IMG/VR virus record: IMGVR_UViG_3300034279_001372
Span: 1 to 26,254 of that record
DNA length: 26,254 nt
Strand: one strand, 5' to 3'
Source of the DNA: a virus
A program made the translations under genes and the position numbers. The notes under the pieces were generated by a model. The model searched no databases and was not told the DNA's origin. It was given only the letters and a program-made list of their open reading frames with translations. Shown one piece after another: positions 20,441 to 26,254 of the stretch (positions within the stretch are counted from its first letter, which is position 1; the number at the start of each line of letters is the position of its first letter).

Positions 20441-21277
20441 TCAGCCAGCCCAAACAGCATATAGGCCAGCGTCTGAGTTGTAGTTACTGCCGTATACTCG
20501 GCTCAATTTTGTTTTGACCGCTGCTTCCAGCTCGGTACCAGTGGCGTTGGGACGTACATCAAACGCAAAATATTTGTCGCCGCTGGGGCCAGTGCCAATA
20601 TAATCACCGCCTAATTGGCCCATAATGATATCAATGTTTTTTTCGACTTTAGCAGGCGATGTTCTACCCCATCCACGTTCACTAGCATCCAATTCGGTTT
20701 CGTCCAGTGATACCCAGCCCTTCATTTCAACACCAGGAATGCTGGCCAAGCTGACCCAGTTGCGTCTGCCACCAGGTGTTTGACTTGTGCCTGCCAACAA
20801 TGGGCGCTTGAGAATTGTGAGCACAATGCCGTACAGGGCTTTGGCCAGGCTCATGCCACGATAGTCTTCGTCCACAGTGATAGTGCTGACTTGTACTGCT
20901 CTCTGCAATGGGAAGTAACTGACACCCTCTACTGACAGTTTGCCAATCAGTTGTCCTGGTGCTGTAAGACCTGCTTCTTGAAATTGCCAATTTCTTACTC
21001 TGCGTTGGTAAGCCCAACTGTCTTCACGTCTACTCTTGACCGGTTTGGGAGTTGCACCTTGAGCTTTTTGTGCAAGGTAATCTGCACCTTTTGGATCCCA
21101 CAATTTGATGGTAATATCGCCATAGCCGCCTTGGCTAATGCTGTAGATTAATCCACTGCCGCCAGGCAATTTACGAACTTGCTTGCCGGTAGTTTTGTCG
21201 CTGAGACTTTCTTTGCCACCGGTGTATGCGCCTGGGCTCAGTCTTTCAATTTCTTGTACAAATTCATGCGATCTCAT
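20441..21277 (-). CDS. GNAT-like acetyltransferase domain protein
   Basis: This 278-aa protein begins MRSHEFVQEIERLSPG, a short amphipathic start shared in style with internal proteins of T4-like phages. Its central part has GNAT motif A character: VSTITVDEDYRGMSLAKALYGIVLTIL (about 130-156), where acetyl-CoA would bind. The loop reads YRGMSLA rather than the common R/Q-x-x-G-x-G/A, and the last Gly is Ser, so activity is uncertain. It is transcribed leftward 1 base after the 533-aa gene, as a two-gene operon. It may modify or form part of the virion. The stop lies 2 bases from the ClpP-like stop, so the genes converge. Confidence 0.7.
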   Translation of the reverse strand: MRSHEFVQEIERLSPGAYTGGKESLSDKTTGKQVRKLPGGSGLIYSISQGGYGDITIKLWDPKGADYLAQKAQGATPKPVKSRREDSWAYQRRVRNWQFQEAGLTAPGQLIGKLSVEGVSYFPLQRAVQVSTITVDEDYRGMSLAKALYGIVLTILKRPLLAGTSQTPGGRRNWVSLASIPGVEMKGWVSLDETELDASERGWGRTSPAKVEKNIDIIMGQLGGDYIGTGPSGDKYFAFDVRPNATGTELEAAVKTKLSRVYGSNYNSDAGLYAVWAG

Positions 21278-21278
21278 G

Positions 21279-22880
21279 TTAGATCTTTGCTCTTCGTCCC
21301 AGTACTTCGGGACTCATGTTGGGTTGTGCCCCAGACTTGGCGGTTCGTGCGCCGGGTCCTTTGAGTCTTGGCGTTTGTGTTACTGCATCAAGATCAGCTG
21401 TTTCTTTGTCGCTGTCAAAGTTGTTTTTGCCAACCGACGCTTTTTTAGAGCTGCCAACTTCGATGTTGGCTTTTTCTTTGCCCGGGCTAATCTCCACGCT
21501 GAGTTTGCCTTTCTTGGGATCAGAAGCTGACCCTTTGGTCTTGAGCTTGACCTCGCCCTTGAGTTTGGCTGGCCAAAATGCTTCAGTCACTAGCTTGCCG
21601 CCTTTGACGTTGGTGTATAATTGCACAAAGTTGTAGCCCAGACTTTCAATCAAGGCCTCACGCAAATTGGGCACAGCAGAACCCTTGTTCACAGCGTTGA
21701 TAATATCGGTGGTCACAGCATACCAGGCCTTGCCACCGTCACTGTTGTCTGACTTTTCAACTTTGTCAGTGAGACGTTTGTTGAATACCGACATGATGTT
21801 TTTGGGCACGGGCTTGTTTGATTTTACTGTGGTCTCTAGTTGAGCAATCAGTTCGTCACTGAATGGCAACAGCGGTGAATATTGAACTGGCACGTTATTG
21901 GGATTGATTTCGTACATGGCATTCAGCATCTTGAACGGCTGTGCAAATGTGCTTATACCTGTGTCCTGTGCAGTGTCCAGGAACTCAGCAGCTTCGGGAT
22001 ACTTGTCGCGGAGGTCATTGGGTAGTTTGAGCGATGTCAAACTGGGTGGTGCACCTTTGCCTGCAGCCTTGCTGGAAATCTTGATACTGTGACCAGTTTG
22101 GTCGTTGGTAACACTAAAGCTGTCGGCCAGGGGATTGCTGACGTTCTTGGGAAAATATATGATCATGGATCCAAGATCAGTGCCAATGAAGTTGTCAAAG
22201 TCTTGTCGGTTGCCTTGTTTGAACGGCACGATTCCAGCCACTAGGCCCAGCACTCCTAAATATTCGGAAGCATATAATTCTATGGCTTTGATTTCTTGTG
22301 CAGATAATCCTGCTGGTATAGTAGGAACCACACCTTGAGTAATCTGTTTGGCCATTGCTACCACAGCTTGGCCCACTTTGCCCAATGTTTTTATTTGCGG
22401 GCTTTTGGCAATGGCATCATACATGTCCATGGCCGGAAATCCTCCAGCCGCCATGATGGACTCAATGCTGTTGCCCATGTCTTTGACATCAGTGTCTTCA
22501 GACCCAAAAACATCCGAACCTTTGATTTTGATTCCTTCTGCTTCTTTACTGCCAAATTCTACTGTTTTTAATAATTCATTATTTTTTATAGTGTCCCCAT
22601 CGGTGGTGGTCAGTACAATAGGTTTTGTCATGCCTTGCGATAACCAGCTTCTGACATTGGGTGCTTCAGCGGGGTTAATGGTCACTTCACCACCGCCTGC
22701 TTTTTCAAGTGCAGTAAACGGGCTTGAGTTGATGACTTTCCAGAGAAACAGCTCTTGTCTGGTCATCAATTGCCCTGTTGTGGGATTTTTGACTGCGGAC
22801 ATCTTTTTTGCAGGTATTTCGGCAGCGGCCAAAGCAGCTTCAGTTAGTACGTTATCGATTAAATTGAGTAGGTCTCTCAT
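21279..22880 (-). CDS. Large probable virion or internal head protein
   Basis: This 533-aa protein starts MRDLLNLIDNVLTEAALAA. The hydrophobic helix ending LTE-A resembles the capsid-targeting leader and L-x-E cleavage site of T4 internal proteins. The rest is mixed alpha/beta without known enzyme motifs, with a Lys/Ser-rich low-complexity tail (about 445-533). I do not recognise a named family. It is the first gene of the leftward operon and shares a 61-base divergent promoter region with clpP. An internal or structural virion role fits the leader and size but is an inference. The apparent forward ORFs across 21183-22902 are its shadows. Confidence 0.75.
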   Translation of the reverse strand: MRDLLNLIDNVLTEAALAAAEIPAKKMSAVKNPTTGQLMTRQELFLWKVINSSPFTALEKAGGGEVTINPAEAPNVRSWLSQGMTKPIVLTTTDGDTIKNNELLKTVEFGSKEAEGIKIKGSDVFGSEDTDVKDMGNSIESIMAAGGFPAMDMYDAIAKSPQIKTLGKVGQAVVAMAKQITQGVVPTIPAGLSAQEIKAIELYASEYLGVLGLVAGIVPFKQGNRQDFDNFIGTDLGSMIIYFPKNVSNPLADSFSVTNDQTGHSIKISSKAAGKGAPPSLTSLKLPNDLRDKYPEAAEFLDTAQDTGISTFAQPFKMLNAMYEINPNNVPVQYSPLLPFSDELIAQLETTVKSNKPVPKNIMSVFNKRLTDKVEKSDNSDGGKAWYAVTTDIINAVNKGSAVPNLREALIESLGYNFVQLYTNVKGGKLVTEAFWPAKLKGEVKLKTKGSASDPKKGKLSVEISPGKEKANIEVGSSKKASVGKNNFDSDKETADLDAVTQTPRLKGPGARTAKSGAQPNMSPEVLGRRAKI

Positions 22881-22908
22881 TGTGCTTTCCAGAAAATTAT
22901 AGTATACT
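22880..22908 (+). promoter_or_regulatory. Promoter candidate for clpP, face-to-face with a minus-strand promoter
   Basis: TTGTGC (22880-22885), 17 bases, TATACT (22903-22908). On the minus strand a TATAAT (22896-22901) sits between them, aimed at the 533-aa gene but with a poor -35. The two would compete for RNA polymerase. Confidence 0.5.
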
Positions 22909-22941
22909 TATCAAAGTGCATTACTTAACACAGGAGAATTT

Positions 22942-23565
22942 ATGCCCAGTTTGATCCCCATGGTTGTTGAACAAACCTCAAAAGGCGAACGCAGTTATGA
23001 CATCTACAGTCGCTTGCTCAAAGACCGTATCATCATGTTGGACACAGATGTCAACGAACACAGTGCCAGCTTGATTGTGAGTCAAATGCTGTACCTCGAA
23101 AGTGAAGACTCTGACAAGGATATTTCGCTATATATAAACAGTCCAGGCGGACTTGTTACTGCCGGGCTTGCAATCTACGATACCATGCAGTTTATCAAAC
23201 CCGATGTTCATACCATTGTTATTGGCCAAGCTGCCAGCATGGGCAGTTTTTTGGCACAGGCAGGCGCACCTGGCAAACGTTTTGTGTTGCCCGAAAGCCG
23301 TACCATGATTCACCGCGTTAGTTCAGGTACCCCCAGCACACGTGGATCAATCCATGTGCAAGAACTTGAGTTTGAAGATGCTCGTAGAACCTTTGAAGAA
23401 AGCAAGCGTATCAATCAGCGTCTTACTGAGCTGTATGTCAAGCACAACACCACAGGCAAGACCTATGACGAACTGTTTGAAGCCATGAAGTTTGACACGT
23501 TCCTTAGTGCTGAACAAGCAGTGGCGTTTGGCCTAGCAGATAAAGTTGTGGAGAAACGTGTCTAA
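22942..23565 (+). CDS. clpP: ClpP, ATP-dependent protease proteolytic subunit
   Basis: Canonical ClpP of 207 aa. It forms the two-ring tetradecamer that degrades proteins fed by ClpX or ClpA. The catalytic triad is S99 in GQAASMGS, H124 in MIHRVSSG, and D185 in [12 protein letters not shown]. The Ile-Asn-Ser-Pro-Gly-Gly motif is intact (65-70), as are the YDTMQF and the handle helix. An N-terminal propeptide-like [26 protein letters not shown] matches the bacterial form. AGGAG precedes the ATG. It overlaps the radical SAM gene by 8 bases. It should pair with the phage ClpX at 6252, which keeps the IGF docking loop. Confidence 0.97.
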   Translation: MPSLIPMVVEQTSKGERSYDIYSRLLKDRIIMLDTDVNEHSASLIVSQMLYLESEDSDKDISLYINSPGGLVTAGLAIYDTMQFIKPDVHTIVIGQAASMGSFLAQAGAPGKRFVLPESRTMIHRVSSGTPSTRGSIHVQELEFEDARRTFEESKRINQRLTELYVKHNTTGKTYDELFEAMKFDTFLSAEQAVAFGLADKVVEKRV

Positions 23566-24847
23566 CGCCGGCGTATTCTGCAATACACCGTGGTACGAGC
23601 TGCACATCTATTGGGATGGCAGCTTGGGCATCTGCTGCCAAGAAGCTCACAAACTGTACACAGATCACAGCTACAACATTGCCACCATGACCATTGCAGA
23701 ATGGTTTAATTCAGAACCAGTGCGTGATTTTAGACAACGTATACTGAAAGATTCCAGACTGAGTGAATGTCGTCGTTGCTATACTGAAGAAGATTCTGGA
23801 GGCAACAGCCGTCGACACAAATCCAATCAAAAGAGTGTGATTTTTAATCAGGCGTTCAAATACAGTTTTGAACAAAGTCCGAGTCGCGAGCACTTTGATG
23901 AGTCGGGATTTACTTCTACACAACCTATAGACATACACATTGACCTTGGAAACTACTGCAACTTGGCCTGTAAAATGTGTAATGCGCAGGCCTCAAGCCG
24001 TATTGCTGTACAAGAAGTCAAATGGGGCATGCAATCTAGCCAACAGTTTGTGAGATCAGATTGGACACTTGATACTACAGTGTGGAACAATTTCAAACAA
24101 CAATTGTTAGCTATACCCGGCCTTAACAACATTCATTTCATGGGCGGTGAAACACTGCTGACTGATCGATTTGAAGATATTGTGGATACCTTGATCGCAC
24201 ATCAGAGATTCGAAACGTGTTTTAGTTTTGTAACCAACGGTACTGTGTTCCGTTCCGAGTTATTGGCCAAACTATCTAAATTTCGTCGTGTGGGCATAGA
24301 AGTCAGCATAGAGACTGTGGATGATCACAACACATATCAACGGCAAGGCACTGATACTGCACAAGTTTTGCGCAACATTGATCATTATTTGGAGGTATGT
24401 AATGGCACCAATATCACAGTGTCGTTGCGCCCAGCCATCAGTGCATTGACCATTGGCTACTATGCTGGTCTGCTGAAGTATGCTTTGCAGAATAAATTGA
24501 CAGTGAAAGGGCTACAAGTCAACACCCCACGATTTTTAGATGCAACGGTATTGCCTCAGGAAGTGAAACAGCAGTACATAGTACAATATCACAACATATT
24601 GCAGGATCTTGATTCAGTTAACATGGTCCTGGATTACAATGCCAGTGACCCCAACAATTATCAGTTGGTTGTCAAGCAACAAGCACAAATGTGTATAAAC
24701 ATGTTATCACAGCCAGCACCACATGATGTGGAGCAACTGCGTGACCAACTTGTGAAACATTGCAAAAAGTGGGACAAGATTTATCACCTTGATGCCAGAC
24801 AGTTGTATCCTGAGCTGACCGCGGTATGGGATCAGTATGGTTACTGA
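23558..24847 (+). CDS. Radical SAM protein with N-terminal SPASM/twitch-like cysteines
   Basis: The chosen GTG at 23558 has GGAG 4 bases upstream and gives 429 aa; a TTG at 23546 is less likely. The radical SAM cluster CX3CX2C is [10 protein letters not shown] (C134, C138, C141), and the FMGGETLL segment fits the SAM-binding GGE motif. An upstream set of cysteines (C8, C26/C27, C71, C74) resembles an auxiliary cluster domain of twitch/SPASM type, here placed before the core. Such proteins modify peptides, tRNA or sugars; the substrate is unknown. It overlaps clpP by 8 bases and the next gene by 11. The phage must rely on host iron-sulfur and reductant supply. Confidence 0.88.
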   Translation: MSNAGVFCNTPWYELHIYWDGSLGICCQEAHKLYTDHSYNIATMTIAEWFNSEPVRDFRQRILKDSRLSECRRCYTEEDSGGNSRRHKSNQKSVIFNQAFKYSFEQSPSREHFDESGFTSTQPIDIHIDLGNYCNLACKMCNAQASSRIAVQEVKWGMQSSQQFVRSDWTLDTTVWNNFKQQLLAIPGLNNIHFMGGETLLTDRFEDIVDTLIAHQRFETCFSFVTNGTVFRSELLAKLSKFRRVGIEVSIETVDDHNTYQRQGTDTAQVLRNIDHYLEVCNGTNITVSLRPAISALTIGYYAGLLKYALQNKLTVKGLQVNTPRFLDATVLPQEVKQQYIVQYHNILQDLDSVNMVLDYNASDPNNYQLVVKQQAQMCINMLSQPAPHDVEQLRDQLVKHCKKWDKIYHLDARQLYPELTAVWDQYGY

Positions 24848-25277
24848 GTATCTAGTACAGGCAGCAGTGACGCTGATCCCAAAAATTGGAGTTACTGCCC
24901 CCGAAGTACGTATATCAGTGCCAGGATATTCTGTCACACATGTACTACAGCAAACTGAAAAAATACAGCTGGAATTTGTTGCAGACTCGGGATGGTTGGA
25001 AATTGAGTTTTACAACAAACCTGACCTAGATCATAGCATGGCTGTGATAGTGGACAGTATTGAATTTTTTGGAATATCAGATCCCAAATTTGTATGGCAT
25101 GGTGTGTATAGCCCTAAGTATCCCGAACCATGGCACAGTCAGCAACAACCACTACCAGCAGCGGCACTACCTGCTTGTAATTACATGGGATGGAACGGTT
25201 CTTGGCGTCTGAATTTTGATGTTCCTGTATTTAGATGGATGCATCGCATACAGGATTTGGGCTGGATTTATCAATGA
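24837..25277 (+). CDS. Beta-sandwich protein, possible carbohydrate-binding type
   Basis: This 146-aa protein overlaps the radical SAM gene by 11 bases. Its pattern (LDHSMAVIVDSIEFFGISDP, YSPKYPEPW, NYMGWNGSWRLNFDVPVFRWMH, LGWIYQ) is rich in strands and aromatics. I associate it with xylan-binding-type calcium-dependent carbohydrate-binding modules seen in phage and bacterial hypotheticals. The role could be recognition of a sugar on the virion or host. The ending overlaps the minus-strand 31-aa gene by 7 bases. The CBM link is tentative; the co-translation with the radical SAM protein suggests a related job or complex. Confidence 0.7.
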   Translation: MVTEYLVQAAVTLIPKIGVTAPEVRISVPGYSVTHVLQQTEKIQLEFVADSGWLEIEFYNKPDLDHSMAVIVDSIEFFGISDPKFVWHGVYSPKYPEPWHSQQQPLPAAALPACNYMGWNGSWRLNFDVPVFRWMHRIQDLGWIYQ

Positions 25278-25366
25278 TCCCAGGTGCCACTGCGAGCCCG
25301 GCTTTGATATCTAGCTTCGCCTATGTCCTGTAAAAAATCCCAGATGGCTGTAAAAAACTGTTTCAT
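25271..25366 (-). CDS. 31-aa mini-protein, coupled to the DUF3563-like gene
   Basis: A short frame reads MKQFFTAIWDFLQDIGEARYQ and ends in a basic segment. It has a perfect GGAGG ribosome site (25373-25377) and an ATGA overlap with the upstream mini-gene, which strongly supports translation. The front is an amphipathic helix. It has the look of small proteins that accompany DUF3563-type genes in proteobacteria. Function unknown. Confidence 0.7.
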   Translation of the reverse strand: MKQFFTAIWDFLQDIGEARYQSRARSGTWDH

Positions 25367-25521
25367 ATCAAGCCTCCGCAATTCATTCTAGAATACTGAC
25401 GCTCTAGATATTCCACTTCGGCTACAGAAGTAGGACGGTGTGCAGATATGTACTGCTCTAAATTAGACTGATAGTTAGGGGAGAACAGTTGGGTAAACTG
25501 TCGTAAAATGGCGTTGAACAT
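25363..25521 (-). CDS. 52-aa DUF3563-like small protein
   Basis: The ATG at 25521 follows AAGGA with a long spacing; a longer in-frame start at 25560 would overlap the late-type promoter candidate. The protein (MFNAILRQFTQLFSPN..., YLERQYSRM) has an amphipathic N-terminal helix and an end like the DLERRMRELD pattern of DUF3563, a family of short proteins found mostly in Burkholderiales. That resemblance is loose. It is translationally coupled to the 31-aa gene by ATGA. Function unknown. Confidence 0.68.
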   Translation of the reverse strand: MFNAILRQFTQLFSPNYQSNLEQYISAHRPTSVAEVEYLERQYSRMNCGGLI

Positions 25522-25541
25522 GGTGTGTTTTTCCTTCTCAG

Positions 25542-25549
25542 TATTTACC
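25542..25549 (-). promoter_or_regulatory. Late-type promoter candidate (minus strand)
   Basis: Reads GGTAAATA on the minus strand, 20 bases before the ATG at 25521. The transcript would start near the AAGGA site. Shares the string GTAAATACTG with the site at 17089. Confidence 0.4.
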
Positions 25550-25604
25550 ATGAGACTCATGGTTTCTACTAATAAAGTATTACTTTTTGCCCAGAACTTT
25601 TTGG

Positions 25605-25633
25605 TTGACTAAAATTAGCCAATTTGCTATAAT
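25605..25633 (+). promoter_or_regulatory. Sigma70-type promoter P7
   Basis: TTGACT (25605-25610), a 17-base spacer and TATAAT (25628-25633). The whole unit through the CAGGAG site to the ATG closely matches P1 at 122. Predicted +1 near 25640. Confidence 0.88.
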
Positions 25634-25666
25634 ATACACATAGACAGCAACAAACAGGAGTTCAAA

Positions 25667-26095
25667 ATGGCATACGTTTCCCAGGACATGAAGGCAAAAT
25701 TGGCACCTACTATCAAGGCAATCTGCAAAAAGTACGGCATCAAAGCCAGTATTGCAGTGCGCCATCACAGCACCTTGGTGCTGAACATACGCCAAGGCAG
25801 CATTGACTTCATTGAAAACTACATCGAAACAGATGCTGCCAAGCACTACGGCAACAAGATGTCTGAGGACCAAGTTGCTTATATCCGCAAGAATCGTAGC
25901 CTGGATGTGAACACTTATTGGGCTCATGAACACTACAGCGGCAAGGCTAATCTGTTCCTGATGGAAATGATTGCGGCCATGAAAGGTCCAGACTTCTTTG
26001 ACCATTCAGATGCCCAAACTGATTACTTCCATCGCTCACACTATATCGACATCAACATTGGCACATGGGACAAACCCTACGCCTTGGAGAAATAA
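25667..26095 (+). CDS. LPD29-like conserved phage protein
   Basis: This 142-aa protein follows a CAGGAG site and starts MAYVSQDMKAKLAPTIKAIC. The pattern KKYGIKASIAVRHHSTLVLNI and later HYIDINIGTWDKPY matches proteins of the LPD29 kind (large polyvalent protein associated domain), which are common as stand-alone small genes in phages. The function is unknown. It is the first gene of the P7 unit, and its stop is followed 1 base later by the next gene's ATG. Confidence 0.82.
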   Translation: MAYVSQDMKAKLAPTIKAICKKYGIKASIAVRHHSTLVLNIRQGSIDFIENYIETDAAKHYGNKMSEDQVAYIRKNRSLDVNTYWAHEHYSGKANLFLMEMIAAMKGPDFFDHSDAQTDYFHRSHYIDINIGTWDKPYALEK

Positions 26096-26096
26096 A

Positions 26097-26198
26097 ATGA
26101 AACTGTACAACATTACTTGGACTCAAAAATATTCAACCTGGCCTGTGGAAGATCTTGCCGCGGCCCGCGAAGTGTTGGCAAGGATCATGGCAAAATGA
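26097..26198 (+). CDS. 33-aa mini-protein
   Basis: A 33-codon frame (MKLYNITWTQKYSTWPVEDL then a helix AAAREVLARIMAK) begins 1 base after the previous stop; GGAG lies upstream at 26086-26089. It ends in an ATGA overlap with the next gene. A longer in-frame start at 25998 would overlap the previous gene, so it is rejected. Function unknown. Confidence 0.68.
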   Translation: MKLYNITWTQKYSTWPVEDLAAAREVLARIMAK

Positions 26199-26254
26199 AC
26201 GAACGAATCAAAGAACTTGCTAAAGAGGCTGCAAGAGAAATGAACGAAACTGGG
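26195..26254 (+). CDS. 5' end of a conserved phage gene (partial)
   Basis: An ATGA-coupled start opens a frame reading MNERIKELAKEAAREMNETG and running off the right edge. The MNERIKELA start is common in a family of short hypothetical phage proteins. Only 20 residues are visible. Confidence 0.65.
   Translation, partial: MNERIKELAKEAAREMNETG

Noticed and set aside
21183-22902. Several forward ORFs opposite the 533-aa gene
   Set aside because: They are Ser/Leu-rich shadows in frames opposite a coherent long coding sequence with an operon partner.
1-26254. CRISPR array, insertion sequence, integrase or attachment site
   Set aside because: No regularly spaced repeats, transposase, integrase or direct terminal repeats were seen by eye.

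Overview
The window looks like part of the genome of a large, T4-like, tailed DNA virus (probably a jumbo-type myovirus) that infects a proteobacterium. The reasons are the tight packing of small genes with ATGA and TAATG overlaps, the mix of T4-type DNA metabolism (ATP-dependent DNA ligase, UvsE-type UV endonuclease) with host-derived auxiliary genes (ClpX, two ClpP-type proteins, ClpS, Hsp20, ribosomal protein bS21), and two promoter classes: near-perfect sigma70 sites, and sites resembling the T4 late-promoter octamer TATAAATA. A phasin-like protein and a small DUF3563-like protein hint at a betaproteobacterial (Burkholderiales-like) host, but this is weak evidence. No capsid, tail or terminase gene is recognisable here.

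Layout. 1-4283: a strong sigma70-type promoter drives a run of small phage proteins and the DNA ligase. 4284-4506: a perfect-consensus promoter followed exactly at +1 by a folded RNA of about 150 nt. 4507-7910: a small protein, a coiled-coil membrane protein, ClpX, bS21 and a small protein. 7911-9485: Hsp20, a 2OG-Fe(II) oxygenase-like protein and ClpS, with late-type promoter candidates and 5' hairpins. 9479-10270 (minus): a calcineurin-like metallophosphoesterase. 10292-16750: a DUF6492-type glycosyltransferase-like protein, a UDP-sugar dehydrogenase, a second 2OG-Fe(II) oxygenase-like protein, two amidinotransferases, a UV-damage endonuclease and a membrane protein. 16750-17522: a bidirectional terminator, a minus-strand Ala/Pro/Lys-rich basic protein, and a phasin-like gene behind a promoter with palindromic operator-like sites. 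17570-19812: small genes, including a 49-aa and a ribbon-helix-helix-like one, then two exported proteins. 19860-20438: a divergent ClpP-type protease. 20441-22880 (minus): a GNAT-like protein and a 533-aa probable virion or internal protein. 22942-25277: canonical ClpP, a radical SAM protein and a beta-sandwich protein. 25271-25521 (minus): two coupled mini-genes. 25605-26254: another sigma70 cassette driving small conserved phage genes.

How the genes may work together. Three themes stand out. First, a proteostasis and translation takeover set: ClpX retains the IGF loop needed to dock on ClpP, ClpP has an intact triad, a second ClpP-like subunit also keeps the triad, ClpS keeps its N-degron pocket residues, and bS21 and Hsp20 are nearby. 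Second, a small-molecule or sugar-modifying set: nucleotide-sugar dehydrogenase, glycosyltransferase-like protein, two Fe/2OG oxygenase-like proteins, two amidinotransferases and a radical SAM enzyme. Their joint product is unknown. Third, a repeated early promoter-leader cassette contrasted with a late-type octamer, which suggests a two-stage transcription programme.
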